Positions 9,701 through 20,900 of a stretch of DNA of 64,000 nt are shown piece by piece. The notes beneath the pieces are model-generated. The model did not search any database, was not told where the DNA came from, and saw nothing but the letters and a program-made list of their open reading frames with translations. The stretch's first letter is position 1, and each line of letters begins with the position of its first letter. The position numbers and the translations under genes were made by a program. The DNA comes from Doris montereyensis (lineage: Eukaryota; Mollusca; Gastropoda; Nudibranchia; Dorididae). The stretch spans positions 228,501-292,500 of the forward strand of contig JAXRKP010000203.1 of assembly GCA_037039925.1 (NCBI GenBank), written 5' to 3'.

Positions 9701-12331
9701 CTACCATCCAGAATCTCAATGATTTGGCATCTACCATCCTTAATTTCAATGATTAAGCATCTAGCATCCTGGAATCTCAATGATTAGGCATCTACCATCC
9801 AGAATCTCAATAATTAGTCATCTACCATCCAGAATCTCAATAAGTAGGCATCTGCCATCCAAAATCTCAATGATTAGGCATCTAGCATCCATAATCTCAA
9901 TCATTAGGCATCTACCATCCAGTCTCTCAATGATTAGGCATCTAGCATCCATAATCTCAATGATTGGGCATCTAGCATCCATAATCTCAATGGTTAGGCA
10001 TCTAGCATTCATAATCTCAATGATTAGGCATCTAGCATCCATAATCTCAATGATTGGGCATCTAGCATCCATAATCTCAATGATTGGGCATCTAGCATTC
10101 ATAATCTCAATGATTAGGCATCTAGCATCCATAATCTGAATGATTGGGCATCTAGCATCCATAATCTCAATGATTGGGCATCTAGCATTCATAATCTCAA
10201 TGATTAGGCATCTAGCATCCATAATCTGAATGATTGGGCATCTAGCATCCATAATCTCAATGATTAGCTCAATGATTAGGCATCTAGCATCCATAATCTC
10301 AATGATTGGGCATCTAGCATTCATAATCTCAATGATTAGGCATCTAACATTCATAATCTCAATGATTAGGCATCTAGCATTCATAATCTCAATGATTAGG
10401 CATGTAGCATTCATAATCTCAATGATTAGGCATGTAGCATTCATAATCTCAATGATTAGGCATGTACCATCCAGTCTCTCATTGATTAGGCATCTAGAAC
10501 CCAGTCTCTCAACAATTAAGCATCTACCATACATAATCTCAATGATTAGGCATCTAGAACCCAGTCTCTCAATGATTAAGCATCTAGCATCCATAATCTC
10601 AATGATTAGGCATCTACCATCCAGTATCTCAATCATTAGGCATCTACCATCCAGTATCTCAATCATTAGGCATCTACCATCCAGTATCTCAATCATTAGG
10701 CATCTACCATCAAGTATCTCAATTATTAGGCATCTAGCATTCATAATCTCAATCATTAGGCATCTACCATCCAGTATCTCAATCATTAGGCATCTAGCTT
10801 CCATAATCTCAATCATTAGGCATCTAGCATCCATAATCAAATCATTAGGCATCTACCATCCAGCATCTCAATCATTAGGCATCTAGCATCCATAATCTCA
10901 ATCATTAGGCATCTACTATCCAGTATCTCAATCATTAGGCATCTAGCATCCATAATCTCAATCATTAGGCATCTAGCATCCATAATCAAATCATTAGGCA
11001 TCTACCATCCAGCATCTCAATCATTAGGCATCTAGCATCCATAATCTCAATCATTAGACATCTACCATCCAGAATCTCAATCATTAGGTATCTAGCATCC
11101 AGAATTTCAATGATTAGGCATGTACCATCCATAATTTAGCGTCCAGAATCTAGATTTAAATTCAAGTTCTTGAGAGACAATCAAGCCCACCCTTTTAGAC
11201 CTACACAAGCAGAAATCTTGGTGTCATATGCCGTTCATAAAATTTATCAAATTGACTAACATAGGAAGGAATGGCAATGGAATTTATTCCCATTAATGGA
11301 TTGGTTTTATTGTAAACGTGAACCCTTGAAAGGACACTCAATTTTTACAATTCAGTATTTCGCTGATAAAGAAATAAATACTCTTGCTTTGGAACAAAAT
11401 TCCTGATAGTAAATAAACAATGAAAACTTTTAAAGGCACTTCTCTACTTATTACATTAAAACGTGTGCAGTCTACAAACATAAGGTCCTATACATTTTAT
11501 TGTTGCATCAATTCTCAAATATGACTTAATTCCCATTGCTTCTATTTCTCAGACAAGTTTGGATTGTCCCTTTACTGCTGAATATGTTCACAATTTTATT
11601 TAGCCAGATATTTTGATGAAATGTATACATATGTTCAACGAAATAGTGCAAAACCATTATTTTATACAAAGATCTTTGTATTCAGGTTGTTTGGAGACTT
11701 AAAAAGCGTCAGGCAAGTTTCGTTCTTGAAGAAACACGATGGACACTCCAATGTCACTCCTGAGGAAGCAGTGATAATTGGCGCTGGCTATCCTTTCTCA
11801 CCGACGCAAATAAAAAGATTGTCCTCATGTTACCACATAAGGTATGAACTTTTCGCTCCACTAATTTAAGTCATATATATTATTTGTCCTTATGTAGAAA
11901 GGCGTTGTGAGTTGGCAATCAAGATAACGGCGGTTTACAAACCCTGGACGTTCTACTTCACACTGTTTCCTCACTTGATTTAAGTGTGAATGAGCATCCA
12001 CCCGTAGGCAGAGGAATATCTTGTCTGTGTCAGCTAAAGCATCTAACAGGCAGCTTTGCTGTATACTCCCCACAGGGAATTGAGAAAGACTTCTTGTAAG
12101 ATAATTTGACTGTGCATTGGTATTTGAGATCACCAAGAAAATGTATCAGGGGTTAAAGTATAGGACCGGTTTTAATTTGTTAATAAAATATTGATATATC
12201 CCCGTCTTTTAGAGCTCTTACTTACATATCCCATACTTCCTCCACAGGATTCCATGGGGAAGAACATACCTGCTCTGAAGAAGTCTCTAATTGACAAAGG
12301 AATTTCTCTTGAAGTAGTTGCAGTTTCTTAG
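3563..12331 (+). CDS. VWA-domain-like gene, 3' part (3 exons seen)
   Basis: The three exons (3563-3773, 11686-11841, 12248-12331) together read as one von Willebrand factor A-type fold. Exon 1 gives a first beta strand (KKVDVVLVQSS) and a later strand (RIGFITYGGSGT). The middle exon gives FGDLKSVRQVSFLKKHDGHS, resembling the VWA segment before the second metal-binding loop, and then an I-V-L strand. The last exon gives a helix plus LEVVAVS and a stop. The classic DxSxS of the MIDAS metal site is not conserved (the aspartate position reads Q-S-S), so metal binding is doubtful. VWA domains usually mediate extracellular protein binding; no signal peptide or other domain is visible. Three small frame breaks need correction (see findings). 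Intron 1 (about 7.9 kb) contains the 5 kb 30-bp minisatellite. The protein family beyond VWA is not recognised. Confidence 0.5.
3880..4870 (+). repeat. ~0.9 kb dispersed element, copy 1
   Basis: It begins near the sequence ACTGGATAGAGCAGTTCATT and runs to about 4760, followed by a stretch also shared with the copy at 31.8-32.4 kb. It matches 41170-42070 in the same order throughout: GAGCAGTTCATTCCC, a CTCAGTATC block, a TGATGTTTCAAAGTATT block, and a GTGGCGTTCCCATAGCAACC block. The 3' border carries TTTCTTTCTTTATCAGTTCC, which is the complement of the RTE LINE 3' tail. The open frame 4010-4267 on the - strand lies inside it and is not otherwise supported. Confidence 0.75.
4875..4985 (+). mobile_element. 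fragment of RTE-type LINE endonuclease region
   Basis: CTAGCTGAAGAATTTGAGAG followed by ATCAAAGTAGACATAATGGC and ACAGAAACAAAGA matches the endonuclease N-terminus of the LINEs at 34977-35225 (minus) and 37490-37726 (plus), around the motif AITETK. About 110 bases, non-coding. The same junction with the ~0.9 kb element recurs near 31.7-31.85 kb. Confidence 0.65.
5010..5615. repeat. inverted repeat, ~100-bp arms with ~420-bp spacer
   Basis: The arm at about 5010-5090 (AAGCTGGTCATTTTGACGTC) is the imperfect reverse complement of the arm at about 5520-5610 (GACGTCAAAATGTCCAGCTT, preceded by TGTGCCCTGTTGTGAAAACA). The spacer contains an 11-base G run at 5126-5136. It resembles a foldback or MITE-like element. 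The four short open frames here are not supported as genes. Confidence 0.6.
5866..6128 (+). repeat. leader 1 of the 30-bp minisatellite blocks
   Basis: This is a non-tandem ~260-bp segment (AAAGAACAGAAAATCAACTT ... GGTGGCGTCCTC ... CCAATGACAGAAAGGACTAC ... GGCCTAGATGCTACAAAAT) placed immediately before the tandem array. It recurs at 7258-7510 and, truncated, at 9216-9352. Confidence 0.85.
6129..7257 (+). repeat. 30-bp minisatellite, block 1
   Basis: About 37 units of 30 bp built from ATAATCTCAATGATTAGGCA plus TCTAGCATCC, with frequent variants (TTACC, TACC, AGAATC; CTGAATTTCA in the distal part). Because 30 is divisible by 3 and the unit lacks stops in several frames, it produces a 347-codon open frame on the - strand and a 177-codon one on the + strand. 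Both are decapeptide repeats and not genes. Confidence 0.97.
7258..7510 (+). repeat. leader 2 of the 30-bp minisatellite blocks
   Basis: A near copy of 5866-6128 (CCCAAAGAACAGAAAATCAA through GGCCTAGATGCTACAAAAT), slightly shorter in the C-rich part. Confidence 0.88.
7511..9215 (+). repeat. 30-bp minisatellite, block 2
   Basis: About 57 units. The proximal part is rich in variants (GAACCCAGTCTC, GATATCTACC); from about 8430 to 9200 it is strongly homogenised to the ATTGGGCATCTAGCATCC form. Open frames up to 235 codons occur on both strands and are artefacts. Confidence 0.97.
9216..9352 (+). repeat. leader 3 (truncated) of the 30-bp blocks
   Basis: It starts within the leader at TTAGTGTTAATGTGTTGAGG and continues to CTAGATGCTACAAAATTGTG, matching the 3' half of leaders 1 and 2. 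Confidence 0.85.
9353..11140 (+). repeat. 30-bp minisatellite, block 3
   Basis: About 60 units. The first units repeat the same succession of variants as the start of block 2 (GAACCCAGTCTC, TAGCATCTAGAATCTT, GAACCCAGTC, TAGTATCC ...), which shows a block-level duplication. The distal part carries CAGTATCTCAATCATT variants. A 344-codon - strand frame and a 218-codon + strand frame are artefacts. Confidence 0.97.
11141..11685 (+). other. non-repetitive intron sequence before VWA exon 2
   Basis: AT-rich sequence between the minisatellite and the acceptor TGTATTCAG at 11685. No other feature was recognised. Confidence 0.4.
11686..11841 (+). CDS. VWA-like exon 2
   Basis: Acceptor TTTGTATTCAG|G, donor CATAAG|GTATGA. 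The frame reads LFGDLKSVRQVS, then KKHDGHSNVTPEEAVIIGAG. As given, the last part reads without a hydrophobic strand. One extra A in the A5 run near 11812-11817 would give QIKKIVLMLPHK, a good VWA fourth strand, and would make the exon end in phase 0 as the next exon requires. Confidence 0.55.
12248..12331 (+). CDS. VWA-like terminal exon
   Basis: Acceptor CCTCCACAG|GATTCC. Starts in phase 0, reads DSMGKNIPALKKSLIDKG then ISLEVVAVS and ends at TAG 12329-12331. An amphipathic helix followed by a V-V-A-V strand is the usual end of a VWA domain. Confidence 0.6.
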   Translation, partial: DSMGKNIPALKKSLIDKGISLEVVAVS

Positions 12332-12404
12332 GAGGAGATTAATATTGTGCTGAGAGATAATGGGACTGATAATTGTCGGAAATTGCATAAAGCATTTGAT
12401 GAGA

Positions 12405-12410
12405 AATAAA
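12405..12410 (+). promoter_or_regulatory. poly(A) signal AATAAA of the VWA-like gene
   Basis: AATAAA lies 74 bases after the stop codon, which is a suitable place for the 3' end. Confidence 0.5.
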
Positions 12411-12774
12411 ATTCATGAAGATATATTTTACACCAGGGAGAAATTCTATCTTTGTGGACTTTTTCATAAGTTGATTTCAATGAAACGTGGTAGAAACCAT
12501 CTTCATAGTCATACTCATACCCGTTGATTTAATTCCGCTATCATCCAGTGCCTGACCCCATTGCACTCAAATCACTCTGAAATTTGGAGAATGCATGCTC
12601 TGGTTTTCTCTCAACAATTTTTATATTATACCTTTCTCAATTACTAGAAAAAACAAACATAGAAAGGTAAACAAAAGTTTCTTTCTTAGTATACCACTCA
12701 ACTGAGATGTTTGTAACATGTTTAAAAAACTTTTTGCCTATGAGTATGATTCAAATAACATTAGCAGCTTGATT

Positions 12775-12955
12775 TTTCCCCATCAAGGGTGACATGGACT
12801 TTAAGTTTGTTCGATTAAAATTTCTCCTGTCCACCATATGCAATGATCTCAGGGTAAAATAAAAGGAAACAGCGAGATGAAAGACAAACGAAAGAGGGAA
12901 AGAAAGTAAATAAAACCTACCTTCATCTACTTTTTGTTTTTTTGTTAATAGTGTT

Positions 12956-13016
<61 letters not shown>

Positions 13017-14010
13017 TAACGACATTAAAATAATGATGGTAGTAAACAACGATATTACCAACAGCAATCTTGCAATGTGTAGCACTTTCTAATAAAAGCC
13101 GAAGAGAGCAAGGTAAAAGGATGTCCTATATCTAATACAGCAAAGCAAAGGACGTAGATGCATAGGTACAGACAGGCACAGGCAGGCACAGACAGGCACA
13201 GACAGACTTGGCCCGTAGTTTCCAAATGCCCGAAACAAAATTGTAGGAAGTGGAGTAGGACCTAGTATTCCTTCTATTTCAGTTCATCATTTTATCACTT
13301 TTATTGTTGTTATGGATTTCTGAATGCCCATATATTATGTCATCACAAAGAGTGTTTATTTTACTTAAGAGGAAAAATGACATAATTCCTCTAATCAGTT
13401 CATTAAAAAAAGGCCTTCCCCACCGTCAACTGTTTTGGAGTGTATACATACATCAATAAAGAAAATGCCTTTTATTTGTGTTATTTGTGTCTGTTTTTTT
13501 TGTTTATGTTGATGCTGCTACATACTCTATCTCTATCAATCTGTTTGTTTGTACAGTGTTCCCACGAACCTAGAGGGTTGCAAAACACATGGCATGACAG
13601 CAGGATTCAGGTTAAAAATAAATCTTTTAATTTTTTATGTTTTTAAATTCAGGACCAAGGCTTGTTAAATATTTGCCCTACTTTTAGACAAGACAGGATC
13701 TAAGTAACAAATAGCATTGAAGAAAGGATTAGAGGAATGCATTATGAGAAGAAAACCCACCAAAAGTTTTTTTCAGGCAAGATAAAAGATAAATAAAAGA
13801 GTGAAAGGAAAGAAGTGGGACCTACCAGGAGTGCCCGCCAACTGCTCCACTGTTACTTTAGGATATGAGTATTTCACTGAAATTTACCCCCTCCACCGGT
13901 GATCTCAGGGTGAATTAAGAGAAAACAGTAAAATGAAAGATAGGTGAAAGAGTGAAAGGAAAGAAGTAGGGCCTCTCAGGAGTGCCCACCAACCGCCCCA
14001 CTTTTACTTT
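12775..14010 (-). repeat. three ~115-bp dispersed-element copies in intergenic DNA
   Basis: In reverse orientation: about 12832-12922 (CCACCATATGCAATGATCTC), a 3' part at 13780-13860, and 13885-14010 (CACCGGTGATCTCAGGGTGA ... GTGAAAGGAAAGAAGTAGG). This region lies between the 3' ends of the VWA-like and AGPAT5 genes, and I see no gene in it. GACAGGCACA short repeats occur at 13168-13206. Confidence 0.65.
12949..13016. repeat. (TAA)n microsatellite
   Basis: About 20 TAA/AAT units. Confidence 0.97.
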
Positions 14011-14299
14011 TGGGTACAAAACTTTATTTTACAATCAGACAAAAACAATAACATGGAATCTATAACAGTAAAAAAAAAACAAAACAAACATAGAACAAAT
14101 AATAAAACAATAGCAATAAAAGTATCAGCACTTTTAAAGATTTACCAGAAAGATTAACAAAGACAATGTAAAGAGAATGAAAAGGACAGCAAATAATAAA
14201 ACACTGATTAAATACATAAAAAAACCCAAGGAAACACGAAGATCTTATTTGAGATATTTAAAATAAGATTTATTTCAATCTATGATCTTTTTACTTTTC

Positions 14300-16312
14300 T
14301 CTATACAGCAAGTGAAGCACATGTCTTAGATAAATCTGTGCTTTCAATGATTTCATCACACACACACAACAGGTGTAGCACATGTCTTAGATAAATCTGT
14401 GCTTTCAATGATTTCATCATCACACACACAACAGGTGTAGCACATGTCTTAGATAAATCTGTGCTTTCAATGATTTCATCACACACACAACAGGTGTAGC
14501 ACATGTCTTAGATAAGTCTGTGCTTTCAATGATTTCATCACACACACACAACAGTGTAGCACATGTCTTAGATAAATCTGTGCTTTAAATGATTTCATCA
14601 CACAAACACAACAGGTGTAGCACATGTCTTAGATAAATCTGTGCTTTCAATGATTTCATCACACACACACAACAGGTGTAGCACATGTCTTAGATAAATC
14701 TGTGCTTTCAATGATTTCATCACACACACACAACAGGTGTAGCACATGTCTTAGATAAATCTGTGCTTTCAATGATTTCATCACACACACACAACAGGTG
14801 TAGTACATGTCTTAGATAAATCTGTGCTTTAAATGATTTCATCACACACACACAACAGGTGTAGCACATGTCTTAGATAAATCTGTGCTTTCAATGATTT
14901 CATCACACACACAACAGGTGTAGTACATGTCTTAGATAAATCTGTGCTTTAAATGATTTCATCATACACACACAACAGGTGTAGTACATGTCTTAGATAA
15001 ATCTGTGCTTTCAATGATTTCATCACACACACAACAGGTGTAGTACATGTCTTAGATAAATCTGTGCTTTAGCAATGCCTTAGATTTGTGCTTTCAATGA
15101 TTTCATCACACACACACAGGGGTAGAACATGTCTTAGATAAATCTGTGCTTTCAATGATTTCATCACACACACACAACAGGTGTAGAACATGTCTTAGAT
15201 AAATCTGTGCTTTAAATGATTTCATCACACACACAACAGGTGTAGCACATGTCTTAGATAAATCTGTGCTTTAAATGATTTCATCACACACACACAACAG
15301 GTGTAGTACATGTCTTAGATAAATCTGTGCTTTAAATGATTTCATCATACACACACAACAGGTGTAGCACATGTCTTAGATAAATCTGTGCTTTAAATGA
15401 TTTCATCACACACACAACAGATGTAGTACATGTCTTAGATAAATCTGTGCTTTAAATGATTTCATCATACACACACAACAGGTGTAGTACATGTCTTAGA
15501 TAAATCTGTGCTTTAAATGATTTCATCATACACACACAACAGGTGTAGTACATGTCTTAGATAAATCTGTGCTTTAAATGATTTCATCATACACACACAA
15601 CAGGTGTAGCACATGTCTTAGATAAATCTGTGCTTTAAATGATTTCATCATACACACATAACAGGTGTAGCACATGTCTTAGATAAATCTGTGCTTTAAA
15701 TGATTTCATCATACACACACAACAGGTGTAGCACATGTTTTAGATAAATCTGTGCTTTAAATGATTTCATCATACACACACAACAGGTGTAGCACATGTC
15801 TTAGATAAATCTGTGCTTTAAATGATTTCATCATACACACAACAGGTGTAGCACATGTCTTAGATAAATCTGTGCTTTAAATGATTTCATCATACACACA
15901 ACAGGTGTAGCACATGTCTTAGATAAATCTGTGCTTTAAATGATTTCATCATACACACAACAGGTGTAGCACATGTCTTAGATGAATCTGTGCTTTAAAT
16001 GATTTCATCATACACACACAACAGGTGTAGCACATGTCTTAGATAAATCTGTGCTTTAAATGATTTCATCATACACACACAACAGGTGTAGCACATGTCT
16101 TAGATAAATCTGTGCTTTAAATGATTTCAACAGGTGTAGCACATGTCTTAGATAAATCTGTAATACACACACAACACACACATGAACAGGTGTAGCACAT
16201 GTCTTAGATAAAACTGTGCTTTAAATGATTTCATCATACACACACAACAGGTGTAGCACATGTTTTAGATAAGTCTGTGCTTTAAATGATTTCATCATAC
16301 ACACACAACAGG
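14300..16312. repeat. ~60-bp tandem array containing an internal CA microsatellite
   Basis: About 33 units with GTAGCACATGTCTTAGATAA, ATCTGTGCTTTCAATGATTT (or AAATGATTT) and CATCACACACACAACAGGT. The (CA)n part varies from unit to unit, so unit length drifts between about 58 and 62. Proximal units favour CAATGATTT and CATCACAC; distal units favour AAATGATTT and CATCATACAC. A 67-codon open frame is an artefact. Confidence 0.95.
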
Positions 16313-16639
16313 TGGGAACAAGATTGATGAATTTATTTAAAATATATACACACAACATTCCTACAGATTGACAAAAAGTAAATTTAGATGAATCTGGCTT
16401 TAAAATTTATACAAGGATAAGTTTATAAAAATCTGTGCGTTACAAATAATGTACAAACAACAGGTGAACATTTTAAGACCTTGTATATGATTTCATATTG
16501 ACAAAGTTAGCTTTTAGTTTAGACATCTTATACTATACAGTGGAGTCTACATTAAGCCAATTTGCTTTAACATCATTTAAAAGGGGGAAAAAATTAAAAT
16601 CATTCCTACAGATTTTCGGCAATTTACCAGGTCTTTCCT

Positions 16640-16975
16640 TAAGTCTTCAACCATAAAAGCAAGGAAGCAGCAAGATAGAAGATAAGTGAAAGAAATGAAG
16701 TAGTACACACCAGTAGCGCAATACCAGGCCAACTGCCCACAAATGAAAGGAAAGAAGTAGAACACACCAGTAGCGCCCGCCAACTGCCCACAAATGAAAG
16801 GAAGAAGTAGAACACACCAGTAGCGCCCGCCAACTGCCCACAAATGAAAGGAAAGAAGTAGAACACACCAGTAGCACCCACCAACTGCCCAGCACCCACC
16901 AAGTGCCCACAAGTGAAAGGAAAGAAGTAGAACACATCAGCTGCATCTGCCAATTCCCTGCATTTCACGTGAATA
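16640..16975 (-). repeat. dispersed element with internal ~51-bp tandem expansion
   Basis: The flanks match the 5' part of the ~115-bp dispersed element in reverse (GGAAGCAGCAAGATAGAAGA ... GTGAAAG). Within it, GAAAGGAAAGAAGTAGAACA, CACCAGTAGCGCCCGCCAAC and TGCCCACAAAT repeats about four to five times. The Phe/Ser/Trp-rich open frames on the - strand come from this array. Confidence 0.8.
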
Positions 16976-17089
16976 AAGGTGCTATACATCGAAGGTAAAA
17001 CAAATGTGCCATTAAAAAAAGAAAGAAAAACTAAATAAAGTACATATTTCAGCTGTTTTCTGATTTTGACATAATCCGTTGATCTTTCA

Positions 17090-17205
17090 CAGATAGTCAA
17101 CTCTCACTCATGACATATGAGTATCTTTCACAGATAGTCAACTCTCACTCATGACATATGAGTATCTTTCACAGATAGTCAACTTTCACTCATGACATAT
17201 CTTTC
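17090..17205. repeat. 44-bp tandem repeat, ~3 units
   Basis: Units of TATCTTTCACAGATAGTCAA, CTCTCACTCATGACATATGAG. It lies about 0.5 kb downstream of the AGPAT5 stop codon. Confidence 0.85.
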
Positions 17206-17708
17206 AAAACCGATCTGCCTGATCATACATGAAAAAAGCAGCCACACAGGATGATAATAAAAAAATAACTGAGCATTTAAGGTGACATGAAATCAGATAT
17301 ACTGCTGACATAAGGTAGAAAACATAATCAATTCAATCATCTCATATTTTTTCAAGTATTAAAAAATATATTTCTATAGTAACTGCACTATATGCATAAA
17401 GATAAAGAATGTATAAAAAAGCGTCCTGAAGGATAAGTGGAAAATAATAAAATCTTTGTACAATACATCAGAGATCTACTCTTCAACCAAGCTGCCCATC
17501 AGTTATAGAAGAAAAGTAATTCTTGCGTAAATTCACACAATGTCAGTGAAAATGATCGGTCTAAAATGAAGAGTAATCCATGCATAACATTAAGTCAGTT
17601 AAAATGATCAGTCTGGAACAAAAAAGAAATCTATACATTACATAAAGTCACACAATGTCAGTGAAAATTTCTAGTCTATATCAAACCACAGGGTTCTCTT
17701 GCCAACAT

Positions 17709-17931
17709 TCAGTATCTCACAGACATCCACACTAAGCCCACAGCACTCAAGCCAAGTCCAACTTTCCAGTAGAGCGTCCGCGTTTCACTGAACGCATTAA
17801 AGGCCACGAATCCCCCACTCCAAAACATCACAGACGGCAGAAGACTTTTCATCGGTAATGGCTTGGAAACGCTTTTCCCCGGAAACCTCATTTCCTCTTC
17901 TGAAGCGCCTCCGTAAAATTCTGCCAACAGA
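17709..17931 (-). CDS. AGPAT5: AGPAT5 exon 8 (terminal)
   Basis: Acceptor TTTTCTACTAG|TCTGTT. Encodes LLAEFYGG, then RFPGKSVSKPLPMKSLLPS and hydrophobic segments ending in WMSVRY, stop TGA at 17711-17709. The EFY and RFPGKSV parts and the C-terminal hydrophobic pair are characteristic of AGPAT5. Confidence 0.9.
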
Positions 17932-20900
17932 CTAGTAGAAAAGAATAAAAAAACCAAACAACATTAAATTTATAAAGAACAGCTCTCTCCTTGACCTAGA
18001 GTCATTTTCATACACGATTACATGAGTTATTGCACTTTCAGAGATTGGCAAAAGAAAGAATGATGTACATAAAATTGATACTTTCACATATTAGACAAAT
18101 GTAACTCTTTACATTATATATATACCTCTCTCTATATCGTATCTAATTCCATATCTATCGGACATATCTTGATAACATCTATTTGATAAAATATGCTGAT
18201 GATATGTAAATTCAAGCACTTATTACCACAGAAGCTGATATGACAGACAACACACAAATAGTTAATAATTTTGTCCACCGGTGTGATGAACACTTTTAAC
18301 AACTAAACGTCAAAAACCCAAATACAAATGATTTTTGACTTTAGGATAAAAGCTCCCGACCCTTCTAAAATCATACTTAAAATAGAAAATTATTGAAAAG
18401 ATCAAAGAATATAAATATCTCAGTATAATCTTTGATGAAAAACGAGGATGGCGGTCACAAGCAAGAAGAACACTATGAAGCCTTAACAAGAGAATGTATT
18501 TCATGTGGAAATTGCAATTTACACATTTATACAAAACTAATGTTTTTTTTTTTTTTTAACACATGCAAATAACACAATGTGATTTCATGTTCAAGGATCA
18601 ATAAAGGATATCTTATCTATTTATCTACTTGTATACCTATCAATCTATCTATCTACATTCATGTAAAATAAATTTATATCTAAAAATATACTTTTGCTGT
18701 ACTTAACAAAAAAACATTTTTAAAAAGTCACACCGTCTGTAACATCTTCAACATAAAATATTAATAAAAGGAACAAAAAATAAGGCAAAAAAGCTATTCA
18801 CCCCAGAAAAATGGTAGTGATCTCTGACGTTGCAAGTACATTTGATTTTGATTTGATTTGATTTGATTTACCCACATCCACAACTAAGGTGATCTTGGGT
18901 TTTTTGGTAGGATTTTTGTTGAATTTTGACTGTAAACAGCCAGGGGATCTTAAACATGCACAGAGGACCTCCTTTTTATCGTCCATCTCTGATGGCACTA
19001 GGTGTCAATCCACCTACCTGGACCAGGGGGTAGATTTTGCTAAAAAAAAATTGAGAAAATTTTTCAACCGTCGGCAGGGTTCGAACCCACTACCTTGTTA
19101 TTGAGAGACTGACACCTTGCCTCTGAACTAAAGAGTCCCCTCTGTTGCAAGTACAGGATGAAGAAATTCAATTAATTCTAAAATGAGAGAAAAGTTGATG
19201 TCATATCAACTCTCCTTGAACTCAGGCGCAAGTTATATCTATACATATAATACAAGATAACGATAAAGCTGACTTTCTCTAACATTAAGCCCTATAAAGT
19301 CAAGCACCACTGGACCAACGACCACCGTATTTCACATATAAGTTTCAAATAGTCTGCTTTAGGTTCTTAGCGAATTAACTATTAGATCAAATTAGTATTT
19401 GAATTGATAGGAAAAAGATTGTTTGTCTGCGATCGAGGAAACTTTTTAATGTTACTAGGTCTAATTCATCAGATTTTGGTCTGTATAATAAAAGTCCAGC
19501 GTAACCTCAGTATCAAGTACTAATACGACCTAATACCACTAATCATACTTGATATCACCCGTACCCGATACAGTGGTTTCTGATACAGAGAAATCATATT
19601 CCACCATATATCTGGGCATGCTTGAAATATATACCTATAACCTTCCGTACCTGTCTTTCTCTTTGTATTCTTTGTACAGCCACTCTTTCAATTCATGCTC
19701 CTCATGGGGAACGTCTTTTATGGGAATTCTTTTGACATGGAGATGAATTCTTTTAGGAAGGCCCATCAAGAAATCTATTGAAAGGGTAAAGAACAGAAGT
19801 TTTAAAATATTTATTACAGAAGCAATGAGTGAAGACAGTCCACAACCAAGAAATTCACGACAACATCAAAGAGAATGTGTTCTTGTATCATATGTGTTAT
19901 TACATCAAATGTCATCAAAGGGGGAGGGGGAACCTAAAAACATTATTAAATGTATTGCAATATTAACATTCTGATGAAACCTCTCTCTGCTCACAGCTAG
20001 ATCCCCGCCTCCCGCTCCCCTCAGATAAATGGTAGATGCAGTCAGGTTATTACCCAACTCAGATAAATGGTAGATGCAGTCAGGTTATTACCCAACTCAG
20101 ATAGATGCAGTGTTATTACCCAACTCAGATAAATGGTAGATGCAGTCAGGTTATTACCCAACTCAGATAAATGATAGATGCAGTCAGGTTATCACCCAAC
20201 TCAGATAAATGGTAGATGCAGTCAGGTTATCACCCAACTCAGATAAATGATAGAGTCAGGTTATCACCCAACTCAGATAAATGATAGATGCAGTCAGGTT
20301 ATTACCCAACTCAGATAAATGATAGATGCAGTCAGGTTATCACCCAACTCAGATAAATGATAGATGCAGTCAGGTTATCACCCAACTCAGATAAATGATA
20401 GATGCAGTCAGGTTATTATCCAACTCAGATAAATAGTAGATGCAGTCAAGTTATTACCCAACTCAGATAAATGGTAGATGCAGTCAGGTTATTACCCAAC
20501 TCAGATAAATGATAGATGCAGTCAAGTTATTACCCAACTCAGATAAATGGTAGATGCAGTCAAGTTATTACCCAACTCAGATAAATGATAGATGCAGTCA
20601 AGTTATTACCCAACTCAGATAAATGATAGATGCAGTCAGGTTATTATCAATTTTTGCCACTTAACATTGACATGATGGCTTCCTACAATGCGAAGGTTAT
20701 CTCCCAAATCATCAATATTTCTACACTATAAGAGGAAACAAATAACACGTTGTCAGCAAAAAGCGAACTTCAATTTTCCTACCTCATTGAAAAATTCCTA
20801 CCTAGGAAATGAAACAACCTACCGACACTGAAAATAAGAAAAGTGTCTAGTTCCATGCAATAATCATTATAAGCTTGACAAAAAGTATCAATTCAAATTA

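Noticed and set aside
6129..11140. CRISPR-like array
   Set aside because: The 30-bp units are contiguous with no unique spacers, and the host is clearly eukaryotic.
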